64,000 nucleotides of DNA from Microcebus murinus (GCF_040939455.1 NC_134110.1:102453001-102517000), one strand, 5' to 3'; shown: positions 45,991-59,159, numbered from the stretch's first letter. Numbers and translations are program-made. Notes: generated by a model from the sequence alone, not told the origin.

Positions 45991-47639
45991 ATCTACATTT
46001 ATTTCTTAACTCAGTGAAGATGTTCTGTAGTAGTTACTTCAGGAAGGGGTCATAAGAACTGTATTACTTACTATAAGTTTGAATATATTTATAGGCTCAT
46101 GTTTTTGAAATATAATTTCTCTCTGTATTATGTCATCTGTAAGACTTTTCTAGCATCTAAAATTAATAGGTGCTAATCTGTAGCCAGCTTGATTTCTCCC
46201 TTTTGACTAGCCTATAGTGAATTAATTGGTTTTTGTATGTGTGTGGTCCATGGCACTAACTCTTTGAAATTCATTTATTTTACTAGGCTATGATCTGGTA
46301 TTGAATGATCTGTATTTGATATTTTACAGATATTATCTCCTTTTAATTTTCAGATTCAAATACTCAGAGTCTTGGAATATTTTTTCAGTGTATTTTATTC
46401 TTCAGTGATACCACCTTTTAGTCAACATTTTCTTGGTAATTCTGTTTATTTCATTTGTATTGCTTGCTAAAGGCTGACTTACACTTCCCTGTGTTTTTAG
46501 CAGTGTCTTCTTCCAGTGTAGCCTAGTATTAAGTGATTTGTTTGTTCCTCTTCTGTTTAGTTCCTGAGCTGAATCTCTGCGTTGAGCTCTTTTTTAAGAA
46601 ACAAAATTAGGTTAAGTTCTTAGGAAAGAATTTGATCATAATACCCATTTGATTGGGGAAGGGTGGGGTCTGCCTTTGGTTTGTCTTTTTCTTATTCCTT
46701 TTTTAAATACACAGTAATATAGATTTCATAGTTTTAAGTTTTTACTCATCTTTTGAATGAGTTGAATTCTTCCTAGAAGACAGGGTAGGAAAAGATGTAA
46801 GACAAAGCCTTCTGGCTAGCAGGAAGTGTCCCTGGGTCATACAGGATGGATCCCTCATGAGAATCAGTATGTACGTGTGAGAGAAGCAAAAATGACTTAT
46901 TCTGTCCTTCACTTTAGAGAACATTTAGCAGCTTGAGGGCTGCCTTTACTCACAGTTTTTCCTCTGGCTTCTTTGCTCAGTTAGCAAGTATATCATATAG
47001 ATAGGTTTTATAATTTATTCTGTTATGCTTGGATTTTATATAGGGCCCAGAGTGGTTTGTGCATTCCATCCAGGCTTCCAAGGTGGTTTCAGTTCTCCCT
47101 AGTTTTGCTAAAAATCTGCAATAGTGGTACCCTCTTTATCTGACCCAGCTTGATCTAGTTTTCATATTCTTCACAGGTTTGCTGCATGTATTGTATGGGT
47201 GGGGGTGGTAGTAGTTGTTTCCTAGTTTATCAAGATGCTGTCTTTGTTTCTTGTTTTCCTTTTGTATATGGTTGGTTTCAGGAAAGAAAAGCGGGCAGAG
47301 ACATATTTATATCATCATGTTAAACAATCACTGCTGTCCCTTTCTTAAACCCATATGGAAACAAGAACAGGTGAGGTTAAATAATTTCTTCAAGGCCAAA
47401 TAGCCAGTGAGAATGAAGAGGGGCCTCTTCTCTTCAAGGCTGGTATTCTTTTCATTTACATCATCTTGCCAACATTCATATTTTATCTGTAAAGAGATTC
47501 TTATGGGCTCAATTTGTTCATTAATAACACTATTTTCTAAAACAGAGTGGTAATGATGATTTTGCATGCTTATAAAACTTTAGCAATATGTATAGAGGAA
47601 AGGTGAATTTCCTTTTTCATTCATTCTGCACTCTATCCC

Positions 47640-48115
47640 AATGATGATCAAACATTTGTTTTGCATTTTTCCAGACTTTTATATACTGGCACATGGGATG
47701 TTTCTATCTCATACCTCTGTTGTTATACATGTTCTAATTCTACTCTGCCTCCCCAAATAAATGGAAGCATACTATTATTATTCCTTTTTCATTATTGCAG
47801 GATACTTCATTTTTAAAATACTAGATTTATCTTCTTTTTGCTCTTAAACAGTGGCACAGTCAACATACTTGAGTATTTATATTTGTGTGTATCTGTGCCA
47901 GTGTTTCTGTAGGATACATTTCTAAGAGCAGAATTTCTATGTCAGATTAAACATTTTATTTTGATGATCTCAAACTGCCCTACAGCCAATTTGAAAGTGT
48001 CCATTTCTCCACCCTAAAGATGACATTTTTCTGTCTTAAATTTTGCCATTGTGATAGATGAAGGTGATGGCATCTGTTTTTTTATTTTCTGGATTATGAC
48101 CCAAGTTGAGCATTT
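47640..48115 (-). mobile_element. Old L1 3' UTR fragment
   Basis: tttttccagacttttatata, ttctaagagcagaatttcta, tgtcagattaaacattttat, atctcaaactgccctacagc, cattgtgatagatgaaggtg follows reverse-strand L1ME-type 3' UTR. Confidence 0.6.
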
Positions 48116-49397
48116 TTCATTTATTTTCTATGTATCTAGGGCATTCTCCTGCTCATATTCTTTGTCCTGTTGGGTTGTGTTTTGATAAATTGCATTATGG
48201 ATATTTTGCCTTGTTTTCTGTTGTTTACATTCATCTCCAGTATATTTTTAATTATTTTATATTTGTTAGTTTTTCACAGTTCCAGAAATTTAAATGTTTA
48301 GAATTTTTTTTTTATGTTCTCTTTTGTGTTTATGAATCTTCTCCCTATATTTTCTGCACATACTGCAAGAAACTCTTGCTTTAATGTACCTAATAACTTT
48401 TGTTTTTACTGGTCTTTTCAGGGGTGTTGTCATCCACCTTCCACATTTTTAAAATATGAAAACTTTTTTTCTTTTTCGTGCTTCATAATTACGGGGTTTT
48501 ATTCACTCTATTTTAGAGTCAGTGTGGTAGTTTACTTTTTAATGACATAACACACAAGCACCCTATTGATATCCCTAGCCCATAGGGAGTGTCTTATTTC
48601 TTATTTATTTTGATAACTAGATAACTGTTGCTGCATTTATACAACTAGCCTGTGACAACTTGAAAATAATCACTTTTCATCCATTCTTTCAGGTATCTAC
48701 TCCCCATTCCATCTTATAAAACTTTTTCCATATTATCAGTCTTCTTAAAGCATATGCTTGATCATGTTCTTCCACATTAAAGAATTCTTCAGGAGGCTTT
48801 GTTTTATTAGTAAAGACCAGCTCCTTCCATACCTTAGTATTCTCTGGATCTTTTCGTCATCTGTTCCTATCTCTTTCTCTCACTTTCTCCTCTGGACTAC
48901 TTTTTCACCATTTACTTAAAGTATTTTCTAGAATCTTCTTAAGTTAAAAAATGTTTTGCGGTTATTTTAATCTAGAAGTGGATAATGTATTTTAATCTTT
49001 AGTTTTTGTCTTCCACAAAATTTGCTTTTAATAAGTATGTCAGCCTGAGAAAATTAGAGGACAATGACATTTGGGATGGCACATGTTAGTCATTAGTCAA
49101 ATCATTGGAATCCTGACTCCTCTGTTTTCTAGCAGTAACTTCTTATAGAATTCTTCTAGCAATCATCTCCTAGGATATCTGCTCAGAAACCCCTCAGAAT
49201 TCTTATCATATGTTATTTTTAGATTCTTTCTTATAGGCATGAACAATGAAATAAACTCAAACAGTCCTTTAGAAACAGTTTTTTTAAATGTGCTTCAAAC
49301 ACATTCATGCATACATATACATGTTTGTACACATGCAAACATGTGCACACAAACCATTGCCTTCTTTTATTTTCTTTTCTTTTCTTTTTTAATATAG

Positions 49398-49600
49398 GAA
49401 ATGTATGAAGTTGCCAAGAAACTTTGTTCTTTTTGTGAAGGTCTTGTCCATGACGAACATCTTCAACACCAAGGCTGGGCTGCAATCATGGCCAATCTGG
49501 AGGACTGTTCAAATTCATACCAAAAACTACTTTTCAAGTTTGAAAGTATTTATTCAAATTATCTGCAATCCATAGAAGACATCAAGTTAAAACTTACTCA
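49398..49600 (+). CDS. RB1CC1: RB1CC1 coding exon 6, residues 124-190
   Basis: 203 nt. It encodes EMYEVAKKLCSFCEGLVHDE, continues through WAAIMANLEDCSNSYQKLLF and ends IEDIKLKLT plus two bases of His191. The residues form amphipathic helices of the N-terminal dimer region. Acceptor aatatag, donor ctca|gtatgt; the donor is acceptable but weaker than its neighbours. The frame is fixed by the split His codon completed in exon 7. Confidence 0.96.
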
Positions 49601-51130
49601 GTATGTTTGCCATTAAAATGAATAATAAGATGTTTGTTTAAAATTCCTTTTAAATTTATCATAGTTTTTCACTGTCAGTTTGTTTTTCATAGGACATATA
49701 TGTGTTTATTTTTTGAGCATTTTATGATAGTGCTTTACAGATTGTAGTTTTTATAGATTGTATAATCTTAAAGTACAGTCAGTTTTATTTAACAGGTATT
49801 TTAGGAGTCTCCAATGTTTCTTTTCTTTTATTTATGGAAAAGGCTGAAAATATTTTTGAAGTCATTTACAAAACCAAGCATCTTTGCCTATCTCTTGTAC
49901 AAAATAGAAGTGGCAAGATGTAAAATAATATAACCAATGGAAATGGAAAAATTTTCAAACATTGGACAATCGAGAAAAATTTTAAGGTCCTTTTTAAATA
50001 TTGCCATCCTGATACAGGTTTAATGAGGTGAAAAAAAGCCATTGTGTTCTGACTCTCATTTGAGATGGCTTTCTAGGTCTTTGCATGGAAGCCCATCTAA
50101 TACATACTGGTTCATTTTTAAGAGGGCTGTAATTAATGTAAAAATATAGTGATAATTCAATAGGAATATAACCTTTATTCTGTCTGTGTGCATGTGCTTT
50201 TAATATTTTGTATTCAGTTTTTTTTGGGAGGGGGTTCTGTGGTTTTTTTAAAATTATCATTATTACCTTGAATTAGAAGCAAGTAGCAAGTTCTTTATTT
50301 TTCTCCTTTCTTTTTTTTTTTTTTTTGTTTTCTTTATTTCTTTTCTTCTTTTTTAAAAATTTGGTAGCTTCTTTAATTCAGGTTTCTCTGTTTTGTGGTA
50401 TGAATGTTGGATAGATTTTGGCCTTAAGTTGAAAATGGAAGAAATCTTTGGAGGAAAGAGAAGGATTAATTAAGATTAGAAAGATCTTTTTAATGTTTTT
50501 GTGATAACCTTTTCTTTTTATTTTTTTTATTTATTTTTATTTTTTTGTATGTGCCCCAACTGGAAAGTGATAACCTTTTCAAGTAACAATTCTTTTGAGA
50601 GTTCTATTAGTTATGTCAATTTAATGTAGGAGCTTGCATCAGTTTACATATGGTTTTATAGAAGTTAAAATCATCAAAATTTCATTTTTCCATGCTTTTC
50701 AATAATATTTAAGGCTTAATGAATATAAGTTATGTTTATCTATATTATTTCATACTGTTCTTTCAATATATCATGCATATTTGATTGACTTAAGGACAAA
50801 AGGTTGTACTTTAAGGTACTGTTACGGTAGATTTTTTTTTTCTAAATTCGAATTTATTATATTTTAAGATTTCATAAAAGCTGAGTGTTTACTTGTTTAG
50901 TATAGTCTAGCTAGATTTACTTTAGAGTGATAATTTAATGTGTTAATCTAGACTTCTAGACTAATCTAGACTTTTTTTAGTGAACAGCTAGTTCATAGAC
51001 TAGTTTGTATATGTATAATATAATAAAGAGGTCGTAAGATGTGTGAGAGATAATAAAATGTGATTTCATTCAAACCTGCTAATCCCTAACTTGAGCAATC
51101 TCATTACTGACAGATCTTTTGTATTTTAAG
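49601..51130 (+). other. RB1CC1: RB1CC1 intron 6
   Basis: 1,530 bp, gtatgt to gtattttaag. It contains a micro-retroinsertion (50501-50580) and a polypyrimidine run at about 50300-50352. I recognise no other repeat. Confidence 0.85.
50501..50580 (-). mobile_element. Micro-retroinsertion 3 (20 nt plus A-rich tail)
   Basis: The 14-bp direct repeat gtgataaccttttc (50501-50514 and 50567-50580) encloses a 32-base T-rich run (T with a few A) and gtatgtgccccaactggaaa. On the minus strand this is tttccagttggggcacatac followed by an A-rich tail. The RNA source is not recognised. It has the same structure as those at 26239 and 27588. Confidence 0.7.
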
Positions 51131-51557
51131 TTTAGGAACTGCAGTTTCAGTAATGGCCAAGATTCCACTGTTGGAGTGCCTAACCAGACATAGTTACAGG
51201 GAATGTTTGGGAAGACTGGATTCTTTACCTGAAAATGAAGACTCAGAAAAACCTGAGATGAAAAGATCCACTGAACTGGTGCTCTCTCCTGATATGCCTA
51301 GAACAACTAATAAATCCTTGTTAACCTCATTTCACAAGTCAGTGGAACATGTAGCCCCAGATACCACAGATGCTGAAAGTGGCAAAGATATTAGGGAATC
51401 TTGTCAAAGTACTGTTCAGCAGGATGAAACTTCGATAGATGCTAAAGACGGTGATCTGCCTTTTTTTAATGTTTCTTTGTTAGACTGGATAAATGTTCAA
51501 GATAGACCTAATGATGTGGAATCTTTGGTCAGGAAATGCTTTGATTCTATGAGCAGG
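51131..51557 (+). CDS. RB1CC1: RB1CC1 coding exon 7, residues 191-333
   Basis: 427 nt, the longest exon here. It encodes (H)LGTAVSVMAKIPLLECLTRH, a serine/acid-rich stretch (for example PEMKRSTELVLSPDMPRTTN), then LPFFNVSLLDWINVQDRPND and RKCFDSMSR. The variable middle is likely a disordered loop between helices; LSPDM is a candidate proline-directed phosphosite (inference). Donor agg|gtaagt. An AG four to five bases into the exon (51134-51135) could act as a competing acceptor but would shift the frame. Confidence 0.97.
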
Positions 51558-52979
51558 GTAAGTAATGTTAATTTGATATTTCATATCTTATTTAACTTCT
51601 TTATATTATACTAAATATTTTATATAATGAGAGAATGGGTATTATGTTTGAGTAGAAATAAATGAACACAAGAGTGAAACTTTCAAGCCTAGTTTGAATC
51701 AAATTAATTCATAACCTTATTTATGAATTGACTGTAAATTTGTGAAGATTATTTGAGATCATGAAAGTAAAATTTCTAGTGGAGTGAAAATTAATTTACA
51801 TACAATTAACTACCCAGGTCTTGATGGTTAGACACTGAATATTTCCATTGCCCAAAAAGTCCCTTTGTTATGGCTCTTTCCAGTCACCATCTCTGTGGAG
51901 GGAACCTCTTTCATATTTTTTAATGAAGAAATTTTAAATACTACACCTGCCTTAAATCTTCAAAATTCAAAACTTAGACATAGTGTTTGTAGTTGTGTTT
52001 AATAATAATAGTGAGCTTGCATTTTGGATTAAGATCTTCACATATATTTGAAAAACTTTTAAACCTGAGGAATAAATACCTTCCATGTCTATTACATAAA
52101 CTGATACAAAAATCTTTCAAGCCAGGAAGGAAGTTGATAGGGCACATGTTTCAATGATGCAGAAATATGAAATAATGTTTTGAAAGCTGCTGTTGCCAAA
52201 AGACAATGGTTAAAAATAGTTAAACTTTTCTCAAGGGGCACTTAGTTGGAAGAGCATTAATCTTTGATTTATTGTTTACAGAAAGCACATTGTCTGTGAT
52301 GCCTGGAAAACAATGCAATACTTTTCTTGTTAAAGTTATACAATGTAGTACAATGGAAAACTTAGGGGGAAAAACCCTACATTTTTAAATTCTCTCAGTA
52401 TCCAATTGCTTGATGAGATCCTATAGGGTAGGCATTTTATTCAAAGAACAGTTGGTCAGGACAGGGAAGTATGTAATATATTACGCAAAGATTACTGACA
52501 AAAATGAATGAAAGGTGGTGTTCCTGCTTAAACTCTTGACATTTTAGTAACCTAAAAATTCTATTTATGATTGTAGATTATCACCCACATGATTGTGATC
52601 AGAATAATTGAAGTCTCATTTTTTATAATTAATTGAGCTGTGCCAGAAGTCAGAACAGGGTTGTAGACTGTAAGGAGAACCTGAAATTGGCATTGTATTT
52701 GCATGTTTAATGTGAAATCTAGCAGTCATAAGTTTTACTCACTTTTTATAACAAGAAGAAAGAAGCAATGATTCTCTAATGTCTATCATCCATTATAACT
52801 CACTTAACAATTTTGAATCTCTAGTTTTATATTTTGTGGATTAATAGATGCTAGTTCTGTTAACTATTTAGTTCTTCCCCCAATTTTAATCTATCAGAAA
52901 AATTTCATAATTCTTGCTGCATTTTTGTAGACTCCCATGTTTTCTTAGATTTTAGTATCTTCTTGTTAGAATGACTCTT

Positions 52980-55790
52980 GGATGTTCTATTTCAGATTAT
53001 ACTGCAGAAGGCACACTGATTTGTGTTTCTGACAAAAAGAATATATTCTATAGCAATTGGGTGTGAAATGTTCTGTAAATGTAAATTAGAGCCATTATAT
53101 CTAATGTACATTTTAACTCTACTGTTTCTTTGTTGGTTTTCTGTCTGGACTATCTGTCTCTCACTGAAAATGGAGTGTTAAATTCCCCTACTATTATTGT
53201 GTTATAGTCTATCTCTCCGTTGAGATGTATTAACGTTTGCTTTATACATTTGGGAGCTTGGTGTTAGGTGCATTGATATTTATAATTGTTATATCTGCTT
53301 GCTGATTATTGTTATATAGTGACCAACCTTGTCTTTTTATGTAGTCTTTGTAGTTTATCTTAATCTGATGTGAGAATACATACGCCTGTTCTTTCTTGGT
53401 TTCCAGTTGCATGGAATTATCTTTTTCCATGTTTCACTTTCAATCTGTGGTATTTCTATAGGTAAAGCGACTTTCTTGAATTCACCATATAGTTGGGTCT
53501 TGTTTCTTTTTCCATTCAACCACTCTGCCTTTTAGTTGGAGAATCAAGGCCATTTATATTCAGTGTTGTTATTGGTCAGGATGGACTTACTACTGCCATT
53601 TTGTTGCTTATTTTCTGGTTGTTTTAAGACTCCTCCCTTCTTACTACCTTTCTTTGTAGGTAAGTGAATATCTCTGGTGGTAAGATTTAGTTTGTTGCTT
53701 TTTATTTTTGGTGAATCTATAGTAGGTTTTTGTACTGTGGTTACCATGAGGCTTACAGAAAACATTTTATAGATATAACAAGTTATTTTAAAGAGATCAC
53801 AACTTATCTTAGAACACAAATGTTTAGAAACAAAGGCAAAAACACACACACAAAAATCTACACTTTTGACTCCATCCTCTCCACGTTTTGACTCTTAGTT
53901 GTCTCAGTTTACATATTTTTGAATTACCTATCTCTTAAAAAGTTGCAGTAGCTATTATTGTTTTTGATAGATTTGCCTTTTTGGCTTTGTACTAGAATTA
54001 TGAGGGGATCGCATATCAAAAATGCAGTAATAGAGTATTCTGGGTTTGTCCATGTACCAGTGGATTTTTATACTTTGAAAAGTTTCTTATGCACATTACA
54101 GTTTTTTTCTTCTTCTTTTGGACTAAAGAACTCCCTTTAGCATTTTTTTGCAAGACGGGTCTGGTGGTGGTGCATTCTCTCAGCTTTGTTTGTGAAAGAC
54201 TTCATTTCTCCTTCATATTCGAACAACAGTTTTGCTGGATGCAATATTCTTGGATCACAGGTTTTTTTTTTCTTTCCTTTGCACAATTTGAAAATGTCCT
54301 TTCACTCCCTTCTGGCCTGTAGTATTTTTGTTGAGATGTCTGTTGGCAGACAAATTATATTTTATTTGCTTCTTATCTCCTGCTGCTTTTAGGATCTTCC
54401 TTTTGTTTCTTGGCCTTGAGAGTTTGGAATAGTCTTATTTGGGCTAAATCTGTTTGATGTTGTAAGATTTTCCTGTACCGGGATAACTTTCTGATGTTTC
54501 GAAAGTTTTCTGTTACTATTTTGTTGAATAAGCTCTCTACTTCTTATTCTTGCAGTTCCCTCATGAACCCAGTGTTTCTTAGATTTGATCTTATGAGGTA
54601 ATTTTCTGTGTGTATGTGGTCTATGTTCCTTTTTTTTTTTCTTCTGACTGTATTTTCAAATAGCCAGTCTTCAGGCTTCACTGATTCTTTCCTTTACTTG
54701 GTACATTCTGCTGTTTAGAGCCTCTACAGTGTTTCTCAGTTTAGCCAATATACTTCTCAGGTCCAAGATTTCCGTTTGATTTATTTTAATTATTTCAATC
54801 CCTTTATTAAATCTCTCTGATAAATTTCTGAATTGCTTTCCTGTGTTATCTTGGAGATCACTGAGTTTCCTTAAAATTGCTATTTTGAATTCTTGGTCAG
54901 AGAGCTCACAAATCGCCATTTTGTTAGGATCTGTGACTGGATTTTTGCTTTGCCCTTTTGGGGACGTCATGGTTCCTTGTTTTCTGCCATTTCTTGTGGG
55001 TGTATGTCTATGTCTTTGCATTGAAGGATTATTTATTCCACTCTTCTCTGTCCAGCTTGTTTGGGTTTTTATTGAATATATTTGCTTAGTGAATCTTCAC
55101 TGCTTGGTCGCCGCCTCCTTTTGGGCTCTAGGTTGCACCTGAAGCCCAGGTTCACGTTGGCACTAGTCAGTGGTCAGAGCACTGCCTGTTCCCGGTGGGG
55201 GAGGTCCCAAAAGGATCATCTCAACAGTGTGGGATAACCCGGCAGTTCGTGCCCTGGGGAACGTACTACAGCTACTCTTAATGTGGTGTCTCCTTTGGCC
55301 AAGATACAGAGCAAGTTTCCAGTTTGGAGATGGTAGCCCCTCCTCCCCCGTCTTTTGTCTTTGCCTGTCCTCCAGGCTATTTCTCGCTTCAGGCAGTCAA
55401 GATGCGACCTGTGGGTTAAGGCAAGGATAAGTCTCCTGCCGTTGAGCCCAAGAAGATTGGAAAGCTGATGGACCACTTCCAGTATAGGAAGCATACGAAT
55501 GGAGGGGAGATTTCTAGCATGGCTGTGCCTGGCAGAATGGGGGGAGGGATTGTGGATGTGGAAGTCTGGTTCTTCTACTGTCTGCTCATTGTTTTTCCAC
55601 TTCTCTGAGACCCTGGGAACTGTCCCATTCTCATACTTGAATTCTGGGTTGTTGCTGGAGAAGATGTCAGTGCTGTATTTTTGTTTTGTTTTGTTTTGTT
55701 TTGTGGTGGGGGTGGGGGCTTGGGGAACAGAAGCCAGCTTGTCTCTACACTGCCATTTTGGAACCAGAACACTCTGAGAATTAATAACTG
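52980..55790 (-). mobile_element. Old L1 (HAL1-like) element, antisense
   Basis: About 2.8 kb of diverged L1 in reverse. From right to left it has a 5' UTR-like GC-richer part (about 55025-55790), an ORF1 remnant (54671-55021), and long T-rich sequence with known L1 blocks such as ccccctactattattgtgtt-like text near 53185, tatagttgggtcttgtttct near 53490, tggttaccatgaggcttaca near 53740, and gaactccctttagcattttt near 54128. ORF2 motifs are not evident, which suggests a HAL1 (ORF1-only) element, though a rearranged L1 is also possible. Confidence 0.7.
54671..55021 (-). pseudogene. L1 ORF1 remnant (N-terminal part)
   Basis: A 116-codon open frame includes KMAICELSDQEFKIAILRKL, then DNTGKQFRNLSERFNKGIEI and LRNTVEALNSRMYQVKERIS. 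This is the N-terminal coiled-coil region of L1 ORF1p, the RNA-binding chaperone. The frame stops before the RRM and C-terminal domains, so it is a fossil. It lies antisense in RB1CC1 intron 7. Confidence 0.85.
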
Positions 55791-56356
55791 GAAATGTGTG
55801 CACTTAGCTCATTTCTAAGCTGTCCAGATTAATGGCAGCATAATTTATTGAACCTTAGTATTTTTTTCAGGCAGTTTATGATCTTAAGGAATGCTCTTGC
55901 TTGCTTTGTGCACTGGGGACACATTTGAAGGTAGGGTGGTTAAGAATGGAGGGTGTGAAAAACTTTTATTTTTCCAGTTTCTTCTTAGAGACAACAATTA
56001 TGTTAGTCTCTATAGATATTGAAGAAAGAGCCCAAGAGTAAAAATAAGTGTAGCACTGTTAACTATTAATAATTGGGTAAATAATCATTAATATGATTCT
56101 GTGGTTTAAATATGTAGTAATATCATCTAAAACATTTCTTCAAAGACATTATTTGGAAATTTTAATTTTCATTACCTGTGAACAAATGTGATCAAATATT
56201 AATAAGTGTAATAAGATTTTAGGGAGTCATGTTATAAATTGTATTCAGTGAATCTTAAAATACTCCTCCATGTTTGTCAGTGCAGTTATACTTTCACTTG
56301 ATTATGAAATATAAAAACATTATATTCAGCAGTTGTTGGTTTTTGTTTTGTCTTCT

Positions 56357-56477
56357 TTTTTTATTTTTTATTTTTTTATTTTAGCGTACTATGGGTGTAC
56401 AAGTGTTAAGGTTACATATATTGCCCATGCACCCCCTCGCCCCTCGAGTAAGAGCTTCAAGCATGTCCATCCCCTAT
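56357..56477 (-). mobile_element. L1 3' end, very short, with target-site duplication
   Basis: A T-rich run then gcgtactatgggtgtacaag, tgttaaggttacatatattg, and cttcaagcatgtccatcccc is the 3' end of an L1 in reverse, about 120 bp. The exact duplication tgttttgtcttct lies at 56344-56356 and 56478-56490. Confidence 0.88.
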
Positions 56478-56889
56478 TGTTTTGTCTTCTATCATTGCTC
56501 AGTTAAGTTTATGTGTATTTGTAATTTTGCCCACATTCAAAATTGGAACCAAAGATAGTCATCTTCTTCAGATCACTCTGATAAGCAGACTTGCATTTGC
56601 ATAGTACTCTGGAATAGAAATGTGTTCACTTTGGACTCAGTTACCAGACAATTAAGAAAGTAAAAAAATGTTCATACATGAACAGTTTCACTTAAGATGA
56701 TACTGTGCAAAGAAAGTACTACCTATACTTAAATAATGGCTCTGTTAACTTTTTTGGTGGTATTAGAAATGCATCCTCTTATTAATTGCACTGTATTCTT
56801 GGTTATAACAATAGTTTTGTTTTAATTGTTTTTGTATGCTCTCTTGTGTAGAAGACACTATGCATAAAATACATAGTGACCTCTACCAT

Positions 56890-57270
56890 TATACTGTAGA
56901 GGTCAGAGAAGACTTCTGAAAGAGGTAGTATTTGACTAGGACCTTTAAATAGGGGCAGAGATTAGTGTAAATGACTAGGCAGTACAAGCATGTGAACAAA
57001 GATTAGAGATAGAAAACACATGGTTTTTCTTGACAGTAGTAATAGGCAATACAGCTTGAAAAGATGAGAGGCCTGGAGAGACTTACCAGTTATGGATATT
57101 ATTTGCAGAGAGAAGGAAGCCCTTTGGGAGTTTTATTAGAAGCAACCATCTTCAGTAATAGAAGATATCATGGTTGATATCATCATGTAGATGTCATCAA
57201 GTGGTCAGAAACAAGGTCTGAAAATTTGCAAGAGATCAGGATTGAAATAGGTTGGGAGTTACCTCCATAG
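56890..57270 (+). repeat. Ancient interspersed repeat, family not assigned
   Basis: ggtcagagaagacttctgaa, agaggtagtatttgactagg, caagcatgtgaacaaagatt and onward follows the same mammal-wide repeat text noted near 17900 and 22000. Confidence 0.45.
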
Positions 57271-58120
57271 AAGTTATACTTTAATGTTGAAATCATATAG
57301 AGAAGAGTAAAAATGGGCTGAAGACAAAGTTCTACTTGTTCAGTTATTAATGTATTTAAAGACTAGATGGAGGAAAAGGAGCCAGAGAAGGAGAAGGATG
57401 CCATGAAGTAATCAGCAGAAGTAATGTCCCAAAGTCTATAATGTTTAGGAAAGGTTGTCTGCTGTGCCAAATGTACAGAAGCCTCAAGTAAAGCAAGGTC
57501 ATTGGTGATCTTTGGCCATGTAGTCCGTGTGGGAAAGGCAGCCAGTGTAAAATATTCTTTTGAAGGAAAGGGAATGGCGTTAAACGCTTTTTTAGGTTCT
57601 GTGAATTCCAGCAAATTTGTAGAATTAAAGCTAGGGAACGGGAGAGGTGGAAGAGTAAGAAATCATAATTGACCAAATTCCTTGAGGAGTTAAAGACTGA
57701 GAATAAAGGAATTTTATCTTCTGCCTCTAAGAGAGAGGTAAGTTTGCCAGAAGAAGCTAATATGCTTTAGAGAGAAGTTGGATTGATAGGAGAATGACAT
57801 TATTCTATACTTTATAAGACCTTGAAAATAACATTTTCTGAGCAATATTGGGAATTGATTATATTATGGTATTGATTGAAATGTGTGATTTCTGGAACTG
57901 AATTCTTCATGATGTATTCTAATATATTTAGTATTCAGTTGTTATTTATCCTATTCTTGACCTTATGAAAGTGTATCTCTTAGATTTCCCATGCTTTTGT
58001 TTTTCTATATCTTTCTCTGTCACTTTTATTTTCTTTGAAGGTTTGTAGCAATATAGTGTGAAATACATCTTAAAACTAATTTCTGAAAAATTTATTCATA
58101 TGTGTTTCCTCGTCATTTAG

Positions 58121-58291
58121 CTTGACCCAAGGATTATTCGACCATTTATAGCAGAATGCCGTCAAACTATTGCCAAACTTGATAATCAAAATATGAAGGC
58201 CATTAAAGGGCTTGAAGATCGGCTGTATGCCCTAGACCAGATGATTGCCAGCTGTGGCCGGCTGGTGAATGAACAGAAAGAGCTCGCTCAG
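58121..58291 (+). CDS. RB1CC1: RB1CC1 coding exon 8, residues 334-390
   Basis: 171 nt, phase 0 at both ends. It encodes LDPRIIRPFIAECRQTIAKL, then DNQNMKAIKGLEDRLYALDQ and MIASCGRLVNEQKELAQ. All helical, part of the N-terminal dimer region that contacts ATG13 in published structures (established for the human protein; the contact residues are not checked here). Acceptor tcatttag, donor cag|gtaggt. It could be skipped without a frame shift. Confidence 0.97.
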
Positions 58292-59159
58292 GTAGGTCTC
58301 TATATCAGACTTCTCTCAGGAAAAAGAATTTGTGGTTTGTACAAGGGTTTTATGTGCAGTATCAACTTTGTATGCACTATGTTTTCATTTCATCTTCAAA
58401 TATAGTTAATGTATTATTATTGTTTACATGTAATAAGAAGAAAGGCATGTTCTTAGTATTTGGGTTCATAAAGTATAGTGAATGAGTCCAAGCTACTATA
58501 GATGAACCATGAAAGTTCTGCTTGCAGCTGGGAAAAATAATCAACATTTTAAAATATGTTAATAACATACGATAAAAGCAGTCTTTCTAGTAAACACTCA
58601 AGTACCTTCTGCTCTGTCAAAAAAGGAAAAAGGATAAGAAACAAGATTTTAAAAGGACAGAAATATGAAATCTTGAAGAATTTACTAATAATTAGATTTT
58701 AGGTCTAATTTAATGCAATATTACAAGAATTCTGCTGTCAAAGTAGGTTTATAACCACATGAAGGCAGTGGAATGGCAACAGTTGGTAACCCTGGACATT
58801 TTCCCACAAACCAGTGTCTCCACCATCTATGACAGGTACTATGGCAAAACCACCCAGAGCCAAACTGTTGAATTTCACAATTAGATTTTTATGCACATTT
58901 TTCTAGTTTAACTTTTTTCTGCCTGTCTTTTCCCTCTAAAATGTGCTGTTTTGTTAGTAGAACATATGAATAATTATATGCCCCATGTTAACTTTTTTGC
59001 TTTTCAAAAAAGTAAACTATGCATCCTTGCTGTCATTAAAGTTGATAAATTAGAATGTCATCTAGTATTTTCCTTTTAGTGATAAATTCCATTTTCTTAC
59101 TAAAATCATCTTGATTTCTAGAGGATACTTTTGCTTGGTACATGTAGAATTCTAGGGTG

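Larger units (their letters stand above)
43115..49397 (+). other. RB1CC1: RB1CC1 intron 5 (6.3 kb)
   Basis: gtaaga to tataatatag-type acceptor. It contains an Alu (43423-43765), L1 and MIR fragments listed separately. I recognise nothing in about 43782-44470, 46000-47600 and 48120-49390, which are AT-rich. Confidence 0.85.
51558..58120 (+). other. RB1CC1: RB1CC1 intron 7 (6.6 kb)
   Basis: gtaagt to cgtcatttag. The centre is filled by an antisense old L1 (52980-55790). I recognise nothing in about 51560-52975, 55800-56340 and 57280-58110. Confidence 0.85.

Noticed and set aside
49601..49616. Readthrough of exon 6 into intron 6 (frame ends ...TQYVCH)
   Set aside because: The exon ends at the gtatgt donor. 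The split codon with exon 7 restores the known FIP200 sequence (KLT-H-LGTAV), so the intronic extension is not coding.
55216..55803. 195-codon minus-strand frame
   Set aside because: It lies in the 5' UTR-like region of the antisense L1 and has no known domain. It is open by chance in a GC-richer patch.
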